Of a DNA stretch of 64,000 nucleotides, positions 32,671-42,470 are shown in pieces (the stretch's first letter is position 1; each line of letters begins with the position of its first letter). Where the stretch lies: assembly GCF_958298935.1 (NCBI RefSeq), contig NC_084935.1, positions 11,838,501 to 11,902,500 of the forward strand, read 5' to 3'. The notes beneath the pieces are model-generated. The model did not search any database. It worked only from the letters and a program-made list of their open reading frames with translations, and was not told where the DNA came from. Origin of the DNA: Phragmites australis (Eukaryota; Streptophyta; Magnoliopsida; Poales; Poaceae). A program made the translations under genes and the position numbers.

Positions 32671-33429
32671 GTTCTACAAATATATATTTTTTGTAATACA
32701 CATTTTCTGTAAAAGTTTATCTGGCTTTGCGTCGATTGCATTGGATAGAACCAACAGAGACATGTGTTGGGTCGATGATGAACAACTACACCTCGTAAGG
32801 CATCACAAGATTGTCAGACATCTCATGCTTAATGGCCAATAAGGTTTTTAAGTTCTAGTCGGTCTCATGTGCGTTCTCCATCGAGCTCATGTTCGCACGC
32901 TGGTCAAATACGTGAGTTGGCCAAAAGTTTGCAAAAACCACCGTGTTATTTTTTTTTCTTTTTCTAGTTTTATACTAGTCTTTTCCTTATTCTTGAGGAT
33001 ACTTCTAGTGGTCACTCGAGGTCCAATGCATCTAATAATATGTCTAGTTGAGTTTTCAGGTATCGATGGATATTTGATAAGTAGGTTTCGAGGATGGTTT
33101 TAGCATGTACTAATCGGTTTTTGCATCTACTTATGCTAACTCTATTTCATCAACAAGGAAATATTGGTAAGAGTATACTGGACAAGCAAAATAATAGTAA
33201 TGTTATAGACATCCCCAAACCATGGATCAAGTTTTGAGTGTTTCGCGTTGAGAACTTCGGACAATTAGCTAGAAAGTTTGTCCTCACTTTCTTCATCAGG
33301 CAGGCTGAGCCCTAGGGACTCGACGAAGGTAGGTATCAGAGGCTTGATGTTTTGAATGATATTTGTTGCCTCCTCCATTGGACAATCGAACCATGACGTC
33401 ACTACTAATGTGTCGAGGTTGGGGTTGTA

Positions 33430-36400
33430 GCTTTTGACGAGACCAAGTACTATTCAGCGCTTACGGAGGCCGATTGGTTCATGCGGTCGAAGGTCTGATC
33501 TTTCAGCTTTTGAAGTGCGATGACCGCGGTGTCCCACTCGACGGCCATAACATCTCGTGCAGCTACAATGGTGTCCCGCTCGATAGCCATAGCATCTAGC
33601 ACGGTAGCAATGGTGTCCCGTTCAGTGGCCATGCTGTCTCGTTCAGCACCCATGGCCTTTCAGTCGGCTTTTGTTGTCTTCAGGTCACCTCTGAGCTTTT
33701 CCTAATATTTGGAATTATTGTCGATAGTTTCGTTGCATCATCGATGATAGCCTCCTTGTTCCTTAAGAAGGACTCGAGAACTGAAAAAGCAAACAAAAAT
33801 AAAAAATTATTAGTTGCACGGTAATCGAATCACATGCTAATGATCTGGGGATAGACTAATGGTCAATTCTTTCTTTGCCGGCATTCAGTTCCTTCTAGCA
33901 ATTGCTATGGTCAATCTCCAAATACTGAGCCTTGGCGACAGCAATCTTGACACCTGCAGCCCTGAAGAGATCCTCTATTTCTGTCCAAGGATCATCAGTT
34001 GGGGTCTCAGCTCTGTTGATTTGCAGGCTTGTTTCAAGTGCGTCTGTAGGAGTTTTCTGTACTTGAGGAAGCGAAGATGACACCACTAGGGAGGACTGAG
34101 TCAGCTACTCGATTGGACCGCTCATTATCTGTTCTTTTAGCTTCTCCAGGGAGAACGGTCTGCGATTAACAGGGTGATGAAGGAAAAGGAAGGCTGCAAG
34201 ACAAGATAATTGTTCAAGCAAAACATTTTGGCGATTGGGATATGCAAAATAATGTTCAACTTCTGTCTCTTGATGGTGACTTTCTTCTTCATCATACTAG
34301 CAGCTGAAGTTGGTTGTGTCGAAGGGATGACCTGAGAGTCTAGTGAAGTTAAGGAAGCCATTACCTACAAAAAATTAGCCCATAATGACTCATCATCATT
34401 CTGGACTTATCGAGTAAATCCTCAGAGGAATAACCAAGGTAAGGAGACCAACTTGATATGAGTTACCTCTCTTACTGAGTCATCAGGAACAATGATTTCT
34501 AGAGCAGGTGATTGTGAGGATGCACCAGTAGATCCCTATAATAAGGCCCCCATACAGACCCAGTGTTAGTTGAGATATGCTCGATAATTAGGATAGCAGC
34601 CAAATAAATAGTCATCTAAGGATCTAATTTCAGTACCAAATGACTTTTTCTTCGCGTACGCTTGATGGGCGGTGGGTCAGATGGTGTAACAAAAATGGCC
34701 CTATTAGGCCATGATTGTGATTTTGGTCATTAATGACAACATAGTTATTGGGACTAACATGTTTATCAAAAATATATATTAGTAGGTCTCATGGATGCAA
34801 TACATGAAGAAGCCACCGAAGCCGGGACAAAATTTGATTGAATTAGAAAAGTTTTAGGAAGATTTGCCTCATCGGATGGTCCAGTGCAGAGGAGTTTTCA
34901 CTCATTGGAGCATTATGTCCAGAGGCTGTTAGCCTCACCAGAGAGTCTGGTGTTAGGCCTGAGTGAAATATTTATGTCAGTAGACTTCAAGGAAGTTACA
35001 CTCATAGGAAGGTCCGATGATAAACCAGTGAACACACCAGAGTATTTCTGACAAAGTGGGAGGATAGCCTCATCGTATGATCTAGTGCTCAATGAAGTAG
35101 AACACACCAAAGCATTTTCAAAAGAAGGCAGATGAAGATCAACACACCGAAAGGTCTGATGATTGGAGATGTACTCACCGGAGTATTGCGCTGGAGAATT
35201 TCTTGTAGAGAAGGATTCAAATATAGAAAACTAAAGATCAACTCACCGTATGGTCCAATGATATGTGTGTGTACACCGGAGGATCACACCGAAGTATTTT
35301 GTGTAGAGAAGAATGAAGTGGCTAGGTTGGCTCAAGATAACTCACTGGATAGTCCGGTGATGGTTTAAAGGTTGCGCCGGATAGTCCGGTATTCATAGAG
35401 GCTTTGAGTGGAGTTCCAACGATTAGATTCAGAGGTTGTACTTACTGTATGATCCGATATTAGTACCACTATTATCACCGGATCATCTGGTGTTAATAGT
35501 AAAGTTGAGTAGTTAGGGTAACGACTAGTTGGCGGGTTTGATGCTATAAATATCCCTCCACTCAGTCATTTGAAGGATCTAGAGTCTAGAGAAATACAGA
35601 GACACTTGAGAAGACATCCAAGGCACCAAAGTGCTTAAAGTGATCATCCAAGGCAATTAAGCACAAGATTAATGAGTGATTAGTGCTTATAAGCCTAAAG
35701 AGAGTGTTGCTAGATGATTACTGCCTAGAGAGTGAATCAATGAGTGATCCTAGCTTGTATCAAGTGGTACGTCAGCGCCTTGGAGTCTTGGTGACTCACC
35801 GGCAACTTGAGCCAGAGTTGCTCAAGCTTGTTGACCCTCCGACTTGGTGTGGAGCGGTGGCAAGGCACGTGTACTGGGACGCAGAGACCCTTTCCTTGGT
35901 GGCTCAAGATCTGAAGTGATCACGATGGCAAGTGACCGAAATAGAGGCTTATGCTAAGGCCTTGTCTTGGTGGCTCATCCGACTTGAGGTCTTGGTGGCT
36001 CAAGAGCCATGACTGGGTGCCGTCTGGGAGCATATCTTTGGTGAAGCTCCAACGTGGACTAGGTGTGGTGTTTATAGCATCGATACCACGGGATAAAAAT
36101 CCCTTGTGCTGAGTTTGCTCTCTATCTTGTTTACGTTTCTGCGTTTACATTCTTGCAATTTACCTTTCTAGATAGGTTGAAATTTCTTTTAAATGATAGA
36201 GTAGACACACTAGATAAACCTATAGCATATTTATTAGAAATTGATATAGGTTTATCTTATATTTTTGGAGCTGATTAGGTTTTTAAGTATCCTAATTCAC
36301 CCCCTCTTAGAACGTCACCTATCCTTACAGATGGCGAGGATGATCTCTGGGATCGAAGAGACTCTTCAGCCGCTTAACCGGTCGATGTTTTCCCTTTGTC

Positions 36401-37600
36401 ACTAGCGCCAGAAGAGGAGGTGTCTTCTTTATGGGAGGCTATGATCTAGAATAAAAAAGACATGTCAGGATGAAACAAGCAATCAGTACTGTTTCCTCAA
36501 TCTAAGCAAATTCTCATTGGTGGTCAAGAATTCTTGAGGGAGTAGAGCTAAACAGGGCATGGTTGCGTGTCTTCAGCGAACAATTTTCTCAATCGAGCAG
36601 CAGTGTCCTGTAGGGACAGAGCTAAAGGAAAAATGAGTCATTCGAAAGAGCTCAACTGCAGCTACAGATGTAGTAAAATGCTAACTCAAATTTACATCCG
36701 GCTGCATCCCAGGAGCTATCATTGTCTCTAGCATAGTCACACTCAAAGTGATCCCGCACTTTCAGGGGACTCAACTTTTGACTAATGAAGTCTTTGGCCA
36801 TATGCCATCTGATCAAACCACTCTATCTAAGCTCGCTAATCTTCTTGACATAGCATGCAGTGTGATCGAGCTCACCATGCTTCTTCAACCAGGATGGATT
36901 TGGGTGAAGTTGAAGGCCCTTATAGACTAAGGGAGAGGTGACCGGGTCGAGGTTGGTGACGTAAAACCAGTTCTTCTTCCAATCGTTCTACCAGGAGGAG
37001 ATTAGCGCAACCAGAATATAGGAATTCTTCATTCCGTTATGTAGTTGGAAACCACAACCTCTGACACATTTATTTTTAGTATTTCTTTTCAAATGATAGA
37101 AATACTAAAACATATCCAGGCTTGGTGCAATACCAAGGAAAGCTTTGCACAGATGGACGAATACACTAATCATGGTGATCAAGTTCGGATTTCAGTGGTG
37201 GAGCTTGATTTGGTAATGGTCGAGAACGTTGAGAAGAAATTTGGAAGGGGGAACATTGAAATCATAGTAGAAAATTGATTCAAACACCATGAGTTCATGA
37301 TTGAACTGGTAGGATGGGAATTCCGCACCAGACGCTGGCCTCCAGTTAGCCAGCTCGTGAGGAGAAACAGTTCATTTGCCTTCAAGTTCCTAGAGCTTTG
37401 TTTCTTGCATCGTCGAGATTTCCCAAACATCAACAGGAAGCCTTATCTCGTCCAGCTGCTCAGAGGAGGCGTCGACGGCTTTCAAGTTGGTTTCTTTCTC
37501 AAGTGGGGAAGGAGCAGCGGTGTTCGCAAAAGGGCTGGAGGCTATGGAGCAAGATTGTTGTGCGGCGGCGCGTACTTGGGTGAAGAAAGATGAAAGTTTG
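33430..37600 (-). pseudogene. gypsy-D reverse-strand ORF 2 (counterpart of the gypsy-C reverse ORF)
   Basis: Read downward from about 37600. Near 36985-36935 it has D-W-K-K-N-W-F-Y-V-T-N-L-D-P, matching D-D-W-R-R-D-W-V-Y-V in gypsy-C and the plant 'putative gypsy type transposon' domain (PF04195, from memory). The C-terminal part, beyond the solo LTR at 34685-36329, is an alpha-helical tail: 33450-33653 reads MGAERDSMATERDTIATVLD and AMAIERDTIVAARDVMAVEW, a run of near-repeats of 9-10 residues with E-R-D at the centre. Stops and frameshifts are common. The function of these reverse-strand proteins in Tat elements is not established. Confidence 0.6.
34685..36329 (+). mobile_element. Solo LTR (probably copia) inside gypsy-D
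   Basis: 1645 bp from TGTAACAAAAATGGCCC to CCTTACA, so the ends are inverted (TGTAA/TTACA). A perfect 5-bp duplication GATGG flanks it (34680-34684 and 36330-36334). Text near its end ('gaaattgatataggtttatc', 'cctaattcaccccctcttag') is familiar from LTRs common in grass genomes. There is no internal domain and no second LTR copy, which supports a solo LTR left by recombination. It interrupts the reverse-strand ORF of gypsy-D. Confidence 0.85.
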
Positions 37601-38063
37601 AAGCAGGAGACCGTGGCGAGAGGATGAAGAATAGCTACAGCCCAGGTTCATATGAATATAAAGCTTGGTACTTAACGTTTCTTTGGTAACCACTTCCGTT
37701 ACTGTGGTGACTCATTTAGCGTAGAAGATGGGACAATGGCATCATGCAAATTTTTGCTTGCCCATTCGAGTGCATTAAATGCGCCTATTCTCAACAGTTC
37801 AAATTTTAGAGATTTCTTTTTAACTCTACCCAGAGACGGATGTCGAGAAGTTGAGTTTTCAAGCTTTTCTTGAATCTTGAGTGCGGACAATGGCGGAGCA
37901 CTCAACTCAATAGCATTTCCACTTGATACTCGAAACATGATTTTCCTTGCTCGATTCTTTCGATTGCAAGCTTGATCTACCTTGCCCGACCAAGCTTAGA
38001 CTTGACAGTACTCGAGTAGGCACTTGTGAAAATCCTCCCTGCTAAGTAGAGTTAGGAGGCTAC

Positions 38064-38657
38064 TATCAAATATCTAACTATGAGGTATATACGTATAAGG
38101 AGTACACCACACATGGATAGGGTAAATTGTACACCTGATGGACAACTCCGGATATTACGGATCCGAACCCGTGAGACCTGATATACTTGAAGATCACATA
38201 GACCTGCACCAGGAAGGTCTCGATTGGGTCAACCGATTTGAGCACGACTAGTATCTAAACTGGATTCGACTGTCTTGCCTTGACCAACAAGATGAGGAAC
38301 TCCCTATCGACTATGGCTAGGACTAAGGCGGCGCGAGGACCCCTTTATAAGGCAGGGACCCTGACCCCCGAGGGGAAGAACTCACGATAGATCAACGCCT
38401 ACATAACTTTGGAGATACTTAGCAACTTTAACTCTAGATTAGTTTAGATCCGTTCTAATCCATTGTAATAGGTTTAGCCACATGACTTGTACTCGAGACA
38501 ATCTATATATAGCATCATCCACACAGGATGTAAGGTATTGCTCTACCTTAGGGGCACAAACTTGTATACATCATGTGTTTTATTTCCTGCTCGATCCTTG
38601 ATCTCGAAGGTACCCTAGTTTAATTACAGATATATTATCAGGAACTAATCTTTTATA
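38064..38657 (+). repeat. gypsy-D 3' LTR
   Basis: 594 bp matching 11597-12202. It begins TATCAAATATC (TG mutated to TA) right after 'gagttaggaggctac', a typical gypsy polypurine tract, and ends TTTTATA before GTTCT. Confidence 0.9.
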
Positions 38658-38745
38658 GTTCTCCATCTCGAGCCACATGCATTACAGAGCACCGGTTTAT
38701 CTGGTGGCCCATTCGCCAAAGGGGAGTACCTGTTCGAGCATTTCC
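38658..38745 (-). pseudogene. Captured GATA zinc-finger gene fragment, N-terminal part
   Basis: Read downward, the exon encodes [18 protein letters not shown], the second half of a plant GATA-type zinc finger including its second cysteine pair (C-N-A-C). Upstream text T-P-L-W-R still matches the finger (T-S-T-P-L-W-R-N-G-P-P), but one base is lost in W-R-N and the first cysteine pair is not recognisable. The exon is split by gypsy-D immediately after W-R-T and continues at 11591 in frame. Confidence 0.85.
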
Positions 38746-40020
38746 CATGAGAAATTCGTTAAAATCGATATACAAAAACATTTGGTGTACAAGTAGGGAA
38801 ACTATAAATTCTCACGAATGTATCCATAATGCAATTTTAGATATTATTTTTAATGCCTCAATGGTTAGTTCAACTGTACAAACATGTAATTCTTAATTTG
38901 CAGCTCTACAAAATGGCCATACTAAATGTAGATAGCCACTTCAAATGAGCATTTTGCTGCAGTTAGAGCTACATAACTCTAGACAATATAATGCAGCTGA
39001 AGTTCAAGAAAAAGATGGAATAAGCCTGTGTAAATTACACAGCAAACCAGAGATTTCACTTTAGTGGCACCCTGCAACTAAGCATATCTGTAGTTGTGGC
39101 AGCTATTGAACTCTAAATTGGCAAGAGCAAATGGGTATTTCCTTCTTGTAGAATAGAAGTCTGAACTGCATATCTAAGAAGCACATATCCACCGAAGTCA
39201 AGGGCAAGCCTAAATGTGTCCTGGGAGCATGGTATAATCTATTCCTCATGTTCAGAATTTTACAGGCAAAGGCCTTTGAAACCTTAATCACGTCCACATA
39301 TTTCTCTTAAACACTTCTGACAGTTCAATGAATTCTGAGTAATAACCATCAATGACAAGAAGAAAACCATCAGCATGCAGTAACTAGAGTAGCTGATAAA
39401 AACTGCACAAGACAAGCAAGCCGGCCCGACGCGTTGCTGCTGCTGTTCCTACAGGCGGGCGGCACAATGCCATTGCCATTGCAGTGCAACGAAAGTGGAC
39501 AAGCGGAATCGCCTGCTTGGCTCTGACAAGCTGTTGTAAACCGACAAACGGACACGCCCATAGAGGATCTGCAACCACATCGATGAAGCACGGGCAGAAA
39601 TGAATTACCTGCGGCAGCAGCGGCAGTGCTGGAGCATGGGAGGAGGTGGTGGTGGCGCCGGATCTGCGGCGGGGGCGGGGGTGGAGGACGGGAGGCGGCG
39701 GCAGCGGTGTAGGAGGAGGAGGATAGGCAGGGTGGCGGTGGCGGGGGAGGGGTTGGAGTGACAGCGGCGTCGGATCTGCGGGGGTCAAGCATGGGGGCAG
39801 GCAGTCTCGAGAGCTCACTGAGTGTTACGGTGTGAATTCCATCAATTGCAGAGGGCTCACAAGCGGAATCGGGGAAGAGGCATTTTAGTTGTCCTTGGAT
39901 TCCACAGAATTGGTAAGTCAATTCAATTCCATAGTTTGTAAACAACCAAACATCCAAATTGAAACAATCTCAATTCCAATTCCATAATTCCGGCCCCAAT
40001 TATGGGATCCAAACGGGGGG
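38658..40020. mobile_element. PIF/Harbinger-like transposon F, right part
   Basis: Contains the GATA fragment near its left end, an AT-rich stretch (38750-39370) without clear coding sequence, and a GC-rich stretch (39410-39800). On the minus strand the GC-rich stretch is Pro/Ser/His-rich and looks like a plant 5' untranslated or first-exon sequence; it may be the start of the same captured gene (inference). It ends with the inverted repeat GGATCCAAACGGGGGG at 40020 and the TTA duplication. Confidence 0.7.
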
Positions 40021-40660
40021 TTAGGGATTAAGGTTTTGCATTCTACAAAGGGGTATTATCTTTCTCAGTCCAAATACATACAAGATCTTACTATTCATTT
40101 GCAACTTTGTTCTAGTGATGATACACCACTAGAGGATCCATCTCGTTATCGGCATATTGTGAGAAGTCTTGTTTATCTCACTGTTACAAGACCTGATATT
40201 GATCATGCAATTCATGTTTGGAGTCACTTTGTGAGTGCTCCTACTTCGGTTCATTTTGGTAATTTGCTTCGTGTGCTACGGTACTTAAGGGAGACATCAT
40301 CTTAGTGTTTGTTCTATACTTGTGATAGTCAGTTTCAGCTTCATGCTTACTTGGACTCCATTGGACGAGTGATCCAATGGATCAGTGTTTTGTCATTGGT
40401 TATTGCATTTTTCTTGGTTCTTCTCTTCTCACATGGAAGTCCAAGAAGAGGCCGAACTTCGAGCACTTGCCACTACCACTTCAAAGATTGTATGGATTTG
40501 ATAGTTGCTAGCTGATTTTAGTATTTCCTGTGATGCCTTCACACATCTTCTCTGTGATAATACTAGATCCATATAGATTGCCAGTGATTCGGACAAATTT
40601 TAAAGAACATTGAGAAACCAAATTGAAATGTGTTTTGGTTTATATGTGATGAGTGATTAA
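40021..40660 (+). pseudogene. copia-E RNase H remnant (right half)
   Basis: It continues the copia-E polyprotein after the PIF-like insertion: G-I-K-V-L-H-S-T-K-G-Y-Y-L-S-Q-S-K-Y-I-Q-D-L (40024-40090), DTPLEDPSRYRHIVRSLVYL, TRPDIDHAIHVWSHFVSAPT and HFGNLLRVLRYLRETSS (frame 40036-40305). After a stop come QFQLHAYLDS and F-L-G-S-S-L-L-T-W-K-S-K-K-R. Near 40558 D-N-T-R-S-I and I-E-M-C-F mark the end of RNase H. These are typical copia RT-connection and RNase H blocks. Confidence 0.82.
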
Positions 40661-40710
40661 CAAGGTTGTGAATTTGGTTTATTGAGTTGTGGGATTGCAT
40701 AAGCATGTAT

Positions 40711-40788
40711 ATATGTGGCGCAATTATGATTATGACTAACCAAAGTTTATATATGTGGCGCAATTATGATTATGACTAACCAAAGTTG
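40711..40788 (+). repeat. 40-bp tandem duplication
   Basis: The unit 'atatgtggcgcaattatgat' plus 'tatgactaaccaaagtttat' occurs at 40711-40750 and again at 40751-40788 with almost no change, so the duplication is recent. Confidence 0.9.
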
Positions 40789-40789
40789 A

Positions 40790-42470
40790 AGAGAAAAATA
40801 GAGTTGACATTTTTGTGTCTGAGACTAGGAAAATTGTACGTGCCAGATGATCTGGCGTTAGGAAATTTGAACGGGCCAGATGGTCCGGCGTTCAGGAGGT
40901 TTTCATGCCGGAGCATTTTGAGCTAGAGGCAAAAATTGAAGTGAACACCGGAAGGTCTGGCGATGAAGTGATATGAACACTGGAGCTTTTCTTGCAGAGA
41001 GGCTGCAAATTGGATCTGGTGGATTTGTACTCGTCAGATGGTCCGATGCTAAAAAAGATGAACGCTGGATGCTTCATCAAAGCGTTTCTTGTAGAGAGGT
41101 TGCAAGATGGCTGGTCTGGAGAAGAAGTACACGTCGGATGGTCTGATGATGAGACAATGAACACGCTGGAGCATTTCTTACTGAGAGATTACAAGATGGC
41201 CGGTCTGCTGGATTGAACATGCCGGATGATCCGATGCTGAGGAGGTGATAAAAACCAGAACATCTACCATTCACGATTTGTCTAGGATGAGTTCTTCAAT
41301 AGAGAATTTTGATTTTGACTAATCAATAATGATGTTAGAGATGCATGTTTGCTTGTCTAGTGTTGTGAAGGTGATAGATGCAACTTAGCGACCGATGTCG
41401 GGATGATCGAGGATGCCGGGCGGAGTCAAGGGTGGTCCTAGCTGTGTATATGGAGATCAAGCAAAGCATAAGAAGGTTGATGAAGATGACATGTTGACAA
41501 AGTCAAGCAAAGAGGATGCCGGTGCAAGTGATAAGACGGCCCGAGGGATCGGGAATGAGAGAGACTTGCCGACGGTCAAGATCACAAGACGGAGTACACA
41601 CGTTGACATCGGACTGCTTGCTTAAGGTGTAAGCAAATGGTGGCGAGTCACGCTTTTGAGAAGCATCCTTAAAACCATGGAAGAATGGAGTGCACGTAAC
41701 ATCATTGCGAAGCTTACGTTGAGGCGAAGCTAAGTCATGAAAAAGCCATGGCTGTTCGATGAACGGAACGAAAAATGGACCAAAATGCTCTGGTGGTAGG
41801 TAGTAGGCCATTGAAAAAGAGGTATTTTGGAAATAAGAAAGTTTAAGGGCTAAGCAACCTCTCTAGGCTTATAAATAGAGGGATAAAGTTATAGAAGAGG
41901 TTTGAGCCATCCACTTGAGTTTGTATGTTAGGGTTTTAGAGGAAATGAGAGAGGAGAGCTTAGCCTGTGTAATATGTGATAGCTTTTTGTGAGAAAAATA
42001 TATTGTAATCTACCAAAAATATGGCCAACCTTTACAAGAAATGAAGTGCATATTTCCTCGAATACTTGTGTTTATCTCCTTCTAGTTTTTCTCTATTGGC
42101 TCTCTTGCTTTGTTGCAAGTTTTCCTCTTTGATTGAGATTTTCGTTTTGATTGATGAGCTGAGATTTTCCCACCATAGGATGTTGTTCTTCTTGTTGCTA
42201 GAGGCATAAACTTCACATACAAACGTATACAAGTGGGTCTTAAATTCTCCTGTCTCTAAATTATCAACTCGACGAACTTCTTCTTCCGGTGATCTTTTCT
42301 TTGATTCGAAGGATTCTTTCCTCAAGTTGCTAGTATTTGTGACGATGACATGTGAGATAAGCTTCAATAGAATCTAGGTTTCATATACATCCACGAGAGC
42401 CACGTGTTTTCTAGAGATTTCCGTAGTAACTTATTCTGTCCGGTGTTGCTTCCGTTATTTATTTTTGAGG
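40790..42470 (+). mobile_element. LTR-like sequence (solo LTR or LTR fragment), boundaries approximate
   Basis: It has LTR features: a repeat array with 'ccggatggtccggcg' type palindromes in the first 450 bp (also found in the solo LTR at 34685-36329), a TATA box TATAAATA at 41870-41877 followed by a transcribed-like leader, and a T-rich end. No RT, gag or integrase text is present. The frames 41413-41625 and 41503-41811 have no domain. I could not find inverted ends or a target duplication. Confidence 0.55.
41870..41877 (+). promoter_or_regulatory. TATA box of the LTR-like sequence
   Basis: TATAAATAGAGGG on the + strand, about 1.1 kb into the LTR-like sequence. Confidence 0.5.

Larger units (their letters stand above)
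11597..38657 (+). mobile_element. Tat-lineage Ty3/gypsy element gypsy-D (with nested insertions)
   Basis: LTRs are at 11597-12202 and 38064-38657. The target duplication GTTCT is at 11592-11596 and 38658-38662, confirmed independently because excising the element restores a GATA zinc-finger reading frame. The order is primer site, gag, protease, RT, RNase H, archaeal-type RNase H, integrase, then 7 kb of 3' region with reverse-strand ORFs. A second RNase H and reverse-strand ORFs are known marks of the Tat lineage. It contains gypsy-C (12890-26057), a Tourist-like MITE (28527-28781) and a solo LTR (34685-36329); without these it would be about 12 kb. Every coding region has stops or frameshifts, and RT has lost its N-terminal half. 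Confidence 0.9.

Noticed and set aside
39370..39957. A 195-residue Pro/Ser-rich minus-strand ORF in the PIF-like element.
   Set aside because: Low-complexity GC-rich DNA; more likely an untranslated or first-exon piece of captured sequence than a gene.
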